From Mycolicibacterium helvum (GTDB taxonomy: Bacteria; Actinomycetota; Actinomycetes; Mycobacteriales; Mycobacteriaceae), in assembly GCF_010731895.1 (NCBI RefSeq), contig NZ_AP022596.1:1922001-1986000 (forward strand): a DNA stretch of 64,000 nucleotides, given 5' to 3'. The translations under genes were made by a program, and so were the position numbers. Positions 6,671-15,321 of the stretch are shown here, one piece after another; the stretch's first letter is position 1, and every line of letters begins with the position of its first letter. A model generated the notes under the pieces. The model saw only the letters and a list, made by a program, of their open reading frames with translations. It was not told the DNA's origin and ran no database searches.

Positions 6671-9284
6671 TTCGAGCACGGCACGGTTGTTGCGGATCGG
6701 CCTGCCACTGGTTGCCGCAGGGGCCGTCGCCGTCACGGCGACTCAGGTCTGGCAGCGTCGCACCCTGCGCCCGACCAGCGACGTCGGCGTAACGCCCGAC
6801 TGCACTGCGCCCCCGGGCCCGGTCCCGCCCGAACGTCCGCTCGAATATCGCTCCGTGGCAGCACACTTCGAATCGACGGCAGCCCGGCACCCCGATCGGG
6901 TGGCGCTGCATACCGCGACGCAGGCGGTCACCTACGGTGAGCTGTTCACCGCAGCATGCGCCGTGCGGGAAGACGCTGTGCCGCGCGGCGAATCACCACG
7001 TGCTGCCGTCATACCGGCTGCCCTCACACCTGCGACGGTTGCCACCATCCTCGGCCTCATCGCCTCCCGAACCATCGTGGTGATGCTCGACCCGGAGCTA
7101 CCCCGCAACCGCGCGGAGACGATCGCGGCCATCCTCACCGACCACGACTACGAGGTGGTGCCCGTCGAGGTATCAGCAGATGGTCGATGCGACGCGCGGT
7201 CCGCGACCAGCACGCTCGGCGCCGACACCGACACCGACGACGTCACGAGCATCCAATTCACGTCGGGTTCCACCGGGTCACCGAAAGCCGTGCTGCACAC
7301 CAACGGCCTGTGGCTGGCTGACGCTCAATTGTTGAACGACCGGTTCGGCCTCGCCGACGGCTGCAAGGTGGCGCTGTGCATGCCGATCAGTTTTGCCGGC
7401 GGACTCAACGTCCTGATCGGATCGCTGCTGGGCGGCTCTGAGATCATCGCCGTGGACCCACGCGAACACAGCGCCCGGGAGGCGTTCGACCGCATCAAGG
7501 AGTCCCGGGCCCAGGTGATCACCTGCACGCCGTCGTTTGTGGACGCCCTGCACAGGGCGGCCGAGGGCGGCACGTTCTCGGACGTCCGACGGATCGTCAC
7601 CACCGGTGAGCCCATCCAGGCGCGCCACGTCAGGCTCGCCAGGGAATTGGCGCCCACCGCGGTGATCACCAACTGGGTCGGCTCGACCGAGACGCTGGCC
7701 ATCGCCAGTCATGACATCCCGCCAACGGCACCGCTGCCGCGCGGTGTGGTTCCGGTGGGAATCGCCGCGCCACACAAGAAGATCGACGTCAACGAGGACG
7801 GGATCGTATCCATCACGTCCCGGTACCTGGGTCCCGGCTATCTGGACGCCTCAGCATCCGCAGCCACCTTCACCCGCAACGGCGACGCGACGACGTATGT
7901 CGGGGGTGATGTCGGACGCTGGGATGAACACGGCAACCTGGTGCTCTCGGGCCGCGCGGACAACACCGTGAAGATCCGTGGTTACCTTGTCGAGCCGGCC
8001 GAGATCGAAGCAACGCTGGCGTCTTACCACGATATCCGCGAAGTCGCCGTCGTGGCCAATTCTGCTGGCACACCGTCGCTTACCGCCTACGTCGCGCCCA
8101 GCACCACCGAACGGACGCCGTCAGCTGCTGAACTGCGCGCGCGGCTGCATCGGGACCTGCCGCCGTGGATGGTGCCGGCCAGTATCGAGATACTGGCGAT
8201 GCTGCCACGCGGTGACCGCGGCAAGGTCGACCGGATGGCGCTGCCGACACCGACGAAGGTTGCGTTCGAAGCACCCCGCGGCGTCCACGAATCGGTGGCC
8301 GCCAAACTGTGGGCGGAAGTGCTGTGCGTACCACGCGTTGGCCGCACCGACAGCTTCTACGCGTTGGGCGGTGATTCGCTGTCGGTGGCACACATGCTGG
8401 TCACGCTCCGAGAATCGCACGGCATCGTCCTTAAACCCACCGATCTCGCCAGTGCACCAACGCTTGCCGCGTTCGCAGAGAAAATTGCCACGACCCAGCA
8501 GCGCGCCCCGAGAACGGCCGACCCACGGCAGCTGAAGCCGACCACAACGCCGCTGCGGCCATTGTCTGCCGAGACTGCAGACACTCCCCTGTTCTGCTTC
8601 ACCGGCGCGGGCGCCTCCGCGTTGTGCTTTGTTCCGCTGGCGGAGCATATCGGGAGCCAGACCGCGGTTTACGCGTTCGAACCAAGCGGGCTCGCCGGAC
8701 GCGCGATGCCCGATTGGTCGATAGCGCGCGCCGTGCAACGACATTGGGCCGACCTACGCCGCATTCAGCCGCACGGGCCCTACACGCTGGTGGGCCATTC
8801 GCTCGGTGCGCATATCGCACTGGAGACGGCACGTGCGCTGCAGGCCGACGGTGAGAGTGTCGACCTGGTCGTCATGCTGGACCCCTGGCTGTCACCCCGG
8901 GTGGCGTGGGACGCACGCCAGGATCTGCCGGACGCGACCGTGACGCTGCAGACCGATGACGCCAACGGGCTCGGGACGTGGTGGGAGCGGCAGAAGACGG
9001 TTCCGCTGGCCGGACTGTTTTCCGCCGACTACGACCGCAAGACGCGGGCCATCGAAGAGGTCGGTATGATCGCCGCATTCCGGCACCGGCCCGCACCATG
9101 GGCTGGTCGAGCACTGCTCATCCGCAGCCATCTCAACACCGACGATCCGCGGCTGTGGCAGCGAATCCTTACCGGCCAGCTGGACTCTCAGGTTCTGGAG
9201 TGCGATCACCACTCGATCGTCCGAGCACCACATATCGGCGATGTTGTCGACTTGATCGTCGCCGCCCGCAGATCGGGTGCCTAG
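6642..9284 (+). CDS. Membrane-anchored adenylation-carrier-thioesterase protein (NRPS-like, A-T-TE)
   Basis: 880 residues. A hydrophobic segment at 16-36 is probably a membrane anchor. An adenylation domain runs from about 65 to 510, with the ATP-binding loop TSGSTGSPK at 207-215, GRADNTVKIRGY for the hinge region, and GDRGKVDR carrying the terminal lysine. A carrier domain follows (LGGDSLS, Ser579), then a type I thioesterase with GHSLGA (Ser720) and CDHHSIV (His856/857). There is no condensation domain. It would activate a carboxylic acid, hold it as a thioester and transfer or release it. The GTG start overlaps the glycosyltransferase by 29 bp and its ribosome binding site is weak. A transacylation role in modifying an exported siderophore or lipid is inferred. 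Confidence 0.82.
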   Translation: MTVGSTLPSDSSTARLLRIGLPLVAAGAVAVTATQVWQRRTLRPTSDVGVTPDCTAPPGPVPPERPLEYRSVAAHFESTAARHPDRVALHTATQAVTYGELFTAACAVREDAVPRGESPRAAVIPAALTPATVATILGLIASRTIVVMLDPELPRNRAETIAAILTDHDYEVVPVEVSADGRCDARSATSTLGADTDTDDVTSIQFTSGSTGSPKAVLHTNGLWLADAQLLNDRFGLADGCKVALCMPISFAGGLNVLIGSLLGGSEIIAVDPREHSAREAFDRIKESRAQVITCTPSFVDALHRAAEGGTFSDVRRIVTTGEPIQARHVRLARELAPTAVITNWVGSTETLAIASHDIPPTAPLPRGVVPVGIAAPHKKIDVNEDGIVSITSRYLGPGYLDASASAATFTRNGDATTYVGGDVGRWDEHGNLVLSGRADNTVKIRGYLVEPAEIEATLASYHDIREVAVVANSAGTPSLTAYVAPSTTERTPSAAELRARLHRDLPPWMVPASIEILAMLPRGDRGKVDRMALPTPTKVAFEAPRGVHESVAAKLWAEVLCVPRVGRTDSFYALGGDSLSVAHMLVTLRESHGIVLKPTDLASAPTLAAFAEKIATTQQRAPRTADPRQLKPTTTPLRPLSAETADTPLFCFTGAGASALCFVPLAEHIGSQTAVYAFEPSGLAGRAMPDWSIARAVQRHWADLRRIQPHGPYTLVGHSLGAHIALETARALQADGESVDLVVMLDPWLSPRVAWDARQDLPDATVTLQTDDANGLGTWWERQKTVPLAGLFSADYDRKTRAIEEVGMIAAFRHRPAPWAGRALLIRSHLNTDDPRLWQRILTGQLDSQVLECDHHSIVRAPHIGDVVDLIVAARRSGA

Positions 9285-10519
9285 GCGGCTTCAGCGACTT
9301 CCTTCGTTTCCCGGGTCTCGGTGACCTCGGTTCCCAGTGCTCGATACAGCGGCGCGGTCGCCGCGGTCGTGGCGATCGCCAGCCCGCACAGCATGGCGAA
9401 GGCGAACGGACTGATCAGGCGCGCCTGGAAACCGACCGAGGCGATGGCGATCTCGGTGACACCGCGGCAATCCAGCAGCACACCCAACTTGGCCGACGAC
9501 CGCCACGGCCACCTGTTGATCGCCCCGAATACGAAGCCCGCCGACAGTTTCGAGCCGAAGGCCACGGTCGCCAGGACCGCTCCGCACCACAATCCCTCCC
9601 AGCTCGCCAGGTCATGCAGCGCCTGCAACGGAACTGACATCGCGATACTGACGAAGAACGCCGGCCACAACACATTGACGACCGAGGTGAAGCCTCGGCC
9701 CGAGGACGCTTCGGCCAGGGCCGCAGGGAAGGAGAAGCCCGCAATCACGGCGCCGATCGCCGGATGAAATCCCAGGAGTTGCGTCGCGGCGGCGCCGATG
9801 AGTGCGGAGACCGCCATCATTCCGGCGAGCGCGCCGCCCTGACTGAGCGATGTGATTCGAGGGACGATCCGCGGAATGACGAACACAACCACCACTAACA
9901 GCACTGCACCGACCGCGAGGGTCCTGGGTGACATCGCGGTGGCGTGCGAGATAACCACCAAGGCAGTCACCAAGATCCAGGCAAACCCGTCGGTGGCGAC
10001 CGAGATGCGCAGCGCCACCTGTGCGACCGGCAATAGCCCGATACCCAGGTCTTTGATGATCAGCACCAGGACCGGTACCGCCGTGATACCCAGCGCGATG
10101 CCGACGAACACCCAGCCGTAGGTCTCGTGGTGATCTGGTACACCGAGGCGACCGGCGAACAGCCACGCCGCCAGTACCGACGCGGTGATCGGAATGAGTA
10201 TGCACGGCGCAGCGCGCCAGCCGATCGACGTGTCACCCAACTTGCCGAAACGCCGTAGTTCATTGCCCGCGGAGAACATCAGCAGTAGCAATCCTGCGGT
10301 TCCGACGGCGTCGAGAAGTTGTCGCGATGTCGTCGGAATGAGCGCCCCGCGAACGGATGCCGGGCAAGCGGCCAGCGCGGTACCCACCCCGATCCCAGCG
10401 ACGATCGACCCGAGAACTCGGGGCTGGCCGAACCTATTGAAGAGGTTTCCGATGATCATCGAGCCGATCACGATCACGGCCAGGATGGTCAGCCCCTGTA
10501 GGGCATCACCGAGCGGCAC
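9281..10519 (-). CDS. Cation/proton antiporter of the CPA2 (KefB/NapA) family
   Basis: 412 residues with about twelve hydrophobic segments, including ILAVIVIGSMIIGNLFNRFGQPRVLGSIVAGIGVG, FVGIALGITAVPVL and LLDCRGVTEIAIA, all typical of monovalent cation:proton antiporters. It exchanges K+ or Na+ for protons in the cytoplasmic membrane. The GTG start lies 4 bp after the stop of the monooxygenase gene, so both probably share one iron-regulated message. Its 3' end overlaps the convergent A-T-TE gene by 4 bp. No regulatory nucleotide-binding domain is present. Its link with siderophore production is not obvious from family knowledge. Confidence 0.82.
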   Translation of the reverse strand: MPLGDALQGLTILAVIVIGSMIIGNLFNRFGQPRVLGSIVAGIGVGTALAACPASVRGALIPTTSRQLLDAVGTAGLLLLMFSAGNELRRFGKLGDTSIGWRAAPCILIPITASVLAAWLFAGRLGVPDHHETYGWVFVGIALGITAVPVLVLIIKDLGIGLLPVAQVALRISVATDGFAWILVTALVVISHATAMSPRTLAVGAVLLVVVVFVIPRIVPRITSLSQGGALAGMMAVSALIGAAATQLLGFHPAIGAVIAGFSFPAALAEASSGRGFTSVVNVLWPAFFVSIAMSVPLQALHDLASWEGLWCGAVLATVAFGSKLSAGFVFGAINRWPWRSSAKLGVLLDCRGVTEIAIASVGFQARLISPFAFAMLCGLAIATTAATAPLYRALGTEVTETRETKEVAEAA

Positions 10520-10523
10520 CGGC

Positions 10524-12317
10524 TCAACCGACGGTTCTGCTCGACATCAACGCAGGCTCAGACGTATCCGACGAGGTGTAGGTGCCGCCCAGAAGCGGGC
10601 TGTCCGCCCACTTGGTCAAGGGTGTGCCCATCAAGTGTTTCGGGTGGACGGACGGGGGCGTCAACTGCAGGATCACATGACGTAGCGCCATGTCCCGCCT
10701 ATTCTCGACGGGTTCGGAATAGAGGTCGGCCAAGGCTGCCCGACCAAGGTTGTGCGGCCCGACGATTCGATAACCGGACTGGTTGAAGCTGCCAAACCAG
10801 AGCTGAATGAACAACTTTGGGTTGAACAGCATCTTGCGCATCGGAACGAGGCAGCCGATCTCACGGGCGAGCGAATCCAAATACATCACCTGCGACGGAA
10901 TGGACTCGGTCTGGCGGGGACTCAACGCCGTCCAGTGCTCTTCCCACTCCCTTTCGCGGCCGATGACTTCGTCGAGGTCGTCGGGCAGTTGTTGCGTACC
11001 GCTGCACACCCGCGCGAAGTAGCGGGCCTGCATCTCCGCGCAGATGGGTATTCCGCCCGAGAACGGCCGGACGAACCCGATAAAGGCCACCGTCCCTTGA
11101 TGTTCGGGATGAAGGAAGTGCTTGTAGAGGTTGCGGACATTTCCATCTTTGACCTGGAGGTCTCCAATACCGAAGTCGTGCTCGAACCCGGTGCACAGGA
11201 CGACGGTGTCGAATTCACCGGCTGCCGAGTCCGCGAAGACGACCCGGTTGCCGACCGACGATGCGATTCCCGCGTCGTTCAACGTGACTCGGCCATCGGC
11301 GATGGAAGGAATGAAACTGACGTTCTTGCAGAAGATGCGTCGTGGACTCCAGCTGCCCTGAGGATGGGAGCGACGATTCCAGGTCTCGATCAGCTTCCAG
11401 TTCACGTCGTTCTCGAGCGTGTCCACATCGAGTCTCGCGGGATCGATGGGTTGGCCCATCGGATTGACAGCCGGCTCGGCACCCTTCCTGTTCGCACCGA
11501 ACGCGCCGAGCACCGACGCGGCGAACCCATAGATCACCGACATAACCAGGAAGAGCGCCTTCGCGAGTGCGTCTCGCCCCCAGAATGATTCGAGCTCAAG
11601 TGGGTAGGTGGTGGCGCGCCGGTACATCTCATGGTGGTGCGCCCGGACGGTACCGTGATCGGTCGTTCGGTTGCGGTCTGAGACTCGTGGCAACAGGTAG
11701 GTATAGGACCGGATGGACAGCGTGCAAGCACTCGCGACATCGCCGATCTGACGGACGATATCGGCACCGGACTCCGCCAGACCGACGATGAGGACACGCT
11801 TGCCGCGGAAGCGGTCGCTGTTTCGATACTCCGAGGAATGCACGATCTCGCCGGTGAAGTCCTCGAGTCCGGCAATGGCCCGGTTGGGCGTCTTGAACGG
11901 CCCGGAGCACACCGCCACCGCGTCGAACGGCTCCTTGGAGTCGACGCCGTCGCGGCGCACCGACACGACCCAACGATCGGAAACCCGTTTGACATTGGTG
12001 ACTTCGCTGCCGAATCGGATGCGCTCGCTAAGCCCGAACCGATCGGTGTACGCGCGGAGGTAATCGAAGTACTCGCCCCGCGAGTAGAACTTCCGTTCCC
12101 CGCGGAACGGGTAGTCCGAGTAGGCCATCAGCTTCATCGAGATGGTCAGATACAGGTCGTCGTAGGCCTTCATCGTGTCGCCGTCACCGTCGTAGCGAAG
12201 CCAGATGCCGCCGATATCGGGGTTCTTGTCGAAGCAGACGACGTCGTGGCCCTCGTCGAGGAGCTGCTTGACGGTCGTGAGCCCACACGGACCTGCCCCG
12301 ACGACGCAGACCTTCAT
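10524..12317 (-). CDS. Flavin-containing (FMO-type) monooxygenase
   Basis: 597 residues. FAD motif VGAGPCG lies at 6-12, the FMO fingerprint FTGEIVHSSEY follows, and the NADPH motif VGLAESGAD comes next. The family oxidises nitrogen or sulfur centres using NADPH and O2. The ATG at 12317 has GGAGGTATTC upstream. An IdeR box lies 48 bp upstream, so it should be induced in iron limitation. It is not the usual ornithine/lysine N-hydroxylase type (MbtG) but could hydroxylate an amine in a siderophore. The C-terminal 150 residues are longer than in minimal FMOs, with a hydrophobic stretch in the middle (ALFLVMSVIYGFAASVLGAF) suggesting membrane association. Confidence 0.85.
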   Translation of the reverse strand: MKVCVVGAGPCGLTTVKQLLDEGHDVVCFDKNPDIGGIWLRYDGDGDTMKAYDDLYLTISMKLMAYSDYPFRGERKFYSRGEYFDYLRAYTDRFGLSERIRFGSEVTNVKRVSDRWVVSVRRDGVDSKEPFDAVAVCSGPFKTPNRAIAGLEDFTGEIVHSSEYRNSDRFRGKRVLIVGLAESGADIVRQIGDVASACTLSIRSYTYLLPRVSDRNRTTDHGTVRAHHHEMYRRATTYPLELESFWGRDALAKALFLVMSVIYGFAASVLGAFGANRKGAEPAVNPMGQPIDPARLDVDTLENDVNWKLIETWNRRSHPQGSWSPRRIFCKNVSFIPSIADGRVTLNDAGIASSVGNRVVFADSAAGEFDTVVLCTGFEHDFGIGDLQVKDGNVRNLYKHFLHPEHQGTVAFIGFVRPFSGGIPICAEMQARYFARVCSGTQQLPDDLDEVIGREREWEEHWTALSPRQTESIPSQVMYLDSLAREIGCLVPMRKMLFNPKLFIQLWFGSFNQSGYRIVGPHNLGRAALADLYSEPVENRRDMALRHVILQLTPPSVHPKHLMGTPLTKWADSPLLGGTYTSSDTSEPALMSSRTVG

Positions 12318-12364
12318 GAATACCTCCGACATACCTACGTGGACCAGCGCACCCCGCAGAAATA

Positions 12365-12383
12365 TTAGGGGAGGCTAACTTGA
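12365..12383 (-). promoter_or_regulatory. IdeR box upstream of the FMO/antiporter operon
   Basis: TTAGGGGAGGCTAACTTGA matches the IdeR consensus at 15 of 19 positions, the best in the window. It sits 48 bp upstream of the FMO start codon and downstream of the PGRS gene terminator. The FMO operon therefore probably has its own iron-repressed promoter. Confidence 0.8.
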
Positions 12384-12416
12384 TTTGGGGGGCTACCCCT
12401 TGCCGTGAAACGGCAA

Positions 12417-12458
12417 CGGGTACGGGCCCCGGCTGTACACAGCCGGAACCCGTACCCG
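12417..12458. terminator. Strong double-stem hairpin after the PGRS gene
   Basis: Outer arms CGGGTACGGG (12417-12426) and CCCGTACCCG (12449-12458) are perfect complements. They enclose a second perfect stem, CCGGCTG (12429-12435) and CAGCCGG (12440-12446), with loop TACA. A smaller stem, TGCCGT-GAA-ACGGCA, lies at 12401-12415. No U-run follows, as is usual for mycobacterial terminators. It lies 28 bp beyond the stop of the minus-strand PGRS gene. Confidence 0.7.
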
Positions 12459-12485
12459 CGTCAATGCGTGACGAGCCGTGGAACG

Positions 12486-14018
12486 CTAAGCGCTGTTGCT
12501 CGAGGTGCCGTCGTTGCCCTGGTTGCCGGTACCGCCGCTACCGCTGCCGCCCGAGCCGCCGTTGCCGCCGGTGCTGGACTTGCCCGCACCGCCGGTGGCA
12601 CTGCCGCCGCTGCCGCCGTTGCCACCGACACCGGTGCCCGCGCCGACCGACGTCCCGCCACTACCACCGGTACCGCCGTTGCCACCGCGGGCGTTTCCGC
12701 CCGTTGCGCTGCCGCCGTTGCGGCCCGCGCCACCGTTACCGCCGATGGCGCCACCGTTACCGCCGTTGCCGCCGCGACCGCCGGTGGTGTTGCCGCCCTC
12801 GGTCGATTTCGCGCTGCCGCCGGTGCCGCCGCGACCGCCGAGGCCCGACAGACCGCTGCTGCCGCCCGCGGCACCCGCGCCACCGGTGGCACTGCCGGCT
12901 TCCGAGGTCGCGCTACCACCGGAACCACCGTTGGAGCTGCGAGCCAGGAAGCGGCTGCCCCCGGTGCCGCCGGCGCCACCGACCGCCTGGCCGTCCTGGT
13001 AGGCAGTGGCATTGCCACCCTTGCCACCATTGCCAACAACGTCGGGTGTGTTGCCGCCGGACAGAATGGCGTAACCGCCCGAGCCGCCCTTACCGCCGGT
13101 GGCGGTCTGGCTGCTGGTTCCGCCCGTTCCGTCGGCCAGGCCGACCGATGCGGAACCGCCCGCACCGCCAGCACCTGGCCCGTACTCGGCGGGAGCGCCT
13201 TCAGTCGGCAGACCCCACAGCGAGGTGCCGCCATTACCGCCGTTGCCGCCGGTGGCATTGCCGTTCACCGACGAAGCGGCACCGCCCGCGCCACCATTGC
13301 CGGCCTTGCTGGCGCCCGTGCCGCCCGCCAAGGCGCTCAGCGCCGCGAGGGATCCGCCATCGCCACCCTTACCGCCGTTGCCGCCCACCGCATTTGCGTT
13401 ATCGCCCGCGGCGCTGGTGTTGGTGTCCGTGCCACCTGCGCCGCCATTACCGCCATTGCCGGAGAACAGCCCCGCGTTGCCGCCGTTGCCGCCGTTGGTG
13501 GCCGCCGAGACGAGCGTGCCGTCCTGGTTGTAAACGGCATTCACGCCGGCAGCGCCGTTACCGCCGTTGCCGCCCAACCAGCCTGCGTTGCCGCCGTTTC
13601 CACCGTTGGCGCCGGCGCCACCGTTGCCGAAGAGCAGACCACCATTGCCACCGTTGCACGCGGCGCCCACGCAATCCGAGGCGGCGTCGACGCCGTTACC
13701 GACCAGCCAGCCGTTGACACCAACAGCAGTGGCCAGGACCGACTTGGAGGCGTCAGCCTTCACCAGGCTGGCGGCGCTGGGTGCCGACGAGCAACCCGGA
13801 TCGGCAACGCCGCCCTTGGTCTCGCAGGAGACGAGTCGAATCTCGTTCACCTGGACGCTCTGAGCCGAAACCGCCGTCGGCTCGTCAAGCACGGTCGCGG
13901 CCGCGGCCGCCGCCAACGCGAAGAGTCCGACCAGCGCCGCCCCGGCGACCCCCGTCGTCGTCACGTGCTTCTGAGTGGAATGCGTTGCGGCCCTGCGATA
14001 TCCGACCTTCGCGTTCAT
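12486..14018 (-). CDS. PGRS-type Gly/Asn-rich repeat protein without a PE domain
   Basis: 510 residues. A basic N-terminus is followed by a hydrophobic helix at about 19-42 (VTTTGVAGAALVGLFALAAAAAAT), a likely signal peptide or anchor, then a short unique segment with two Cys residues. From residue 95 on, the protein is almost entirely GGNGG / GGxGG triplets with PGRS landmarks such as NGWLVGNG, GLLFGNGG and NAGWLGGNGG. The usual 100-residue PE domain is absent. The ATG at 14018 has AAAGGGA upstream. PGRS proteins are cell-surface proteins with Ca2+-binding beta-roll folds in some cases. It lies between two iron-regulated units but has no IdeR box of its own. Function unknown. Confidence 0.82.
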   Translation of the reverse strand: MNAKVGYRRAATHSTQKHVTTTGVAGAALVGLFALAAAAAATVLDEPTAVSAQSVQVNEIRLVSCETKGGVADPGCSSAPSAASLVKADASKSVLATAVGVNGWLVGNGVDAASDCVGAACNGGNGGLLFGNGGAGANGGNGGNAGWLGGNGGNGAAGVNAVYNQDGTLVSAATNGGNGGNAGLFSGNGGNGGAGGTDTNTSAAGDNANAVGGNGGKGGDGGSLAALSALAGGTGASKAGNGGAGGAASSVNGNATGGNGGNGGTSLWGLPTEGAPAEYGPGAGGAGGSASVGLADGTGGTSSQTATGGKGGSGGYAILSGGNTPDVVGNGGKGGNATAYQDGQAVGGAGGTGGSRFLARSSNGGSGGSATSEAGSATGGAGAAGGSSGLSGLGGRGGTGGSAKSTEGGNTTGGRGGNGGNGGAIGGNGGAGRNGGSATGGNARGGNGGTGGSGGTSVGAGTGVGGNGGSGGSATGGAGKSSTGGNGGSGGSGSGGTGNQGNDGTSSNSA

Positions 14019-14371
14019 ACAATCCCTTTGCAATTTACGGCCTGGCCGCTAGGGCAGGCGCTGGTTCTGTGCGTTTCCTGAGAGAAAGGCAGCATCATCT
14101 TTGGATCCACTTCCATCCGGGTCAATACCTACGTCTGGCGACCAGACCGCGTTTTTGCTCGCTTTCCATCGCCACCGGCCCCGGCGCCAGACTGATTCCT
14201 CGTCCGAAAGCCCGAGGTCAAGGAGGGTAAGTGACAGGCCATCGCGCCACCTCGGAGTGGAGCCGACGGCCGCTGGAAAAAACTTCCAAAGACTCCGATT
14301 CCCCACTTTCGGGTCAGCTCACGTCTTCGCAGCAGAAGAGCTTGCTGCATAACAGGTTCCGCTAGACGATC
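14019..14371. other. Intergenic region with no recognised gene
   Basis: This stretch lies upstream of the PGRS gene and downstream of the TIM-barrel gene, both on the minus strand. It should hold the PGRS promoter. Short open frames on both strands have no ribosome binding sites or recognisable products. No tRNA, IdeR box or repeat was seen. Confidence 0.5.
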
Positions 14372-15229
14372 TCAGGCCAGATGGCGGCAGTCGGCGTATG
14401 CCAGTTCGAGGACCTCACGCGCGCCCCGCAGCGCCGCACGGCTGCGATCGATGGCGGGCGCCTGCCACAGCACCGGCGACTCGACGCTGACCGGGATGTC
14501 GCGCGGTAACGCACGCAGCATCGCCACCAGGTCGATGTTCCCGGCGCCAGGGAAAAGCCGCGCGTTGCGACCCTGGTATCGCAACGCCTCGACGGTCGTG
14601 GGCCGCTCGGGCACGCCGTCACAGATCTGGACGTAACGAATCCATGCGGCAGGCAATACGTCGAGATCGGCGGGAGTGTTCATCGCCCGGTCGTAGTGCA
14701 GGGCGTCGACCAACAGCCCAATATTGGGATGCGCGGCGCGCGCGACGATCGCTGCGGCTTGCTGCAGGTTCGCGACATCCGTCCACGGCATCGGTTCAAG
14801 GTTCGGTGTCAACTCGTAATCGGCTGCCAGATCGGCGAGTTCGGCCAGATGATCGGCGAGGCGCGCGTGATCGGGATCGTTACCCGTAACCAGGATCTGG
14901 CTGGCGCCAAGGTAGGCACCGGTCTCGATGAAGGCCGCGAAGTCGTGCCGAATCCTGGTCTGAGGTGTCAGGCGCAGCACTTCGATATCGATCAAAGCCA
15001 GCCCGGTGTCGTCGAGCCTACGGCGGGTCTCGCGAACCAGCGGGGTCATACCGATCGTCGGGCGCAGGGGCTCGGCCTCGGTGGCCCGGATCAGGCGCAG
15101 GCCGACGGCGTCGAAACCCGCCTGCGCGGCGCAGTCGACCATCTCCGCCGGCCCGAGCTCGAGCACCGTGAGCGGCGCCAACGCGATCGGGTGTGTGGCG
15201 TCGGCGACGTCAACTTTGGGTCCAACCAT
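14372..15229 (-). CDS. Xylose-isomerase-like TIM-barrel protein (sugar phosphate isomerase/epimerase family)
   Basis: 285 residues. The conserved acidic and His ligands of the family appear in GLRLIRATEAE, PNLEPMPWTD, GLLVDALHYDRA, VQICDG and the terminal VSVESPVLW. Members isomerise or epimerise sugars, or act as hydroxypyruvate isomerases or dehydratases, using a divalent metal. The ATG at 15229 has GAGGAG upstream and was preferred over an upstream start at 15346 that would run through the IdeR box. It is divergent from mbtL across that box, so it may be iron-regulated. Substrate unknown; a link to siderophore precursor or sugar supply is inference. Confidence 0.75.
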   Translation of the reverse strand: MVGPKVDVADATHPIALAPLTVLELGPAEMVDCAAQAGFDAVGLRLIRATEAEPLRPTIGMTPLVRETRRRLDDTGLALIDIEVLRLTPQTRIRHDFAAFIETGAYLGASQILVTGNDPDHARLADHLAELADLAADYELTPNLEPMPWTDVANLQQAAAIVARAAHPNIGLLVDALHYDRAMNTPADLDVLPAAWIRYVQICDGVPERPTTVEALRYQGRNARLFPGAGNIDLVAMLRALPRDIPVSVESPVLWQAPAIDRSRAALRGAREVLELAYADCRHLA

Positions 15230-15321
15230 GGATACTCCTCGTCCCCAACACCTCCCGTGGTCGCCGGCGGTGCCATTGTCGGACAACCGGGCCGGAAATT
15301 GGGGGCTACCTGTGGTCATGG

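Noticed and set aside
12486..13700. Short GC-rich repeats that could suggest a CRISPR or satellite array.
   Set aside because: The repeats are in-frame triplet-based coding repeats without uniform spacers; no cas genes are present.
12380..14081. Long open frames on the plus strand opposite the PGRS gene, encoding Arg/Cys/Pro- or Ala-rich proteins.
   Set aside because: They are complements of the GGNGG repeat codons and have no family motifs or ribosome binding sites; the minus-strand frame has a signal segment and PGRS landmarks.
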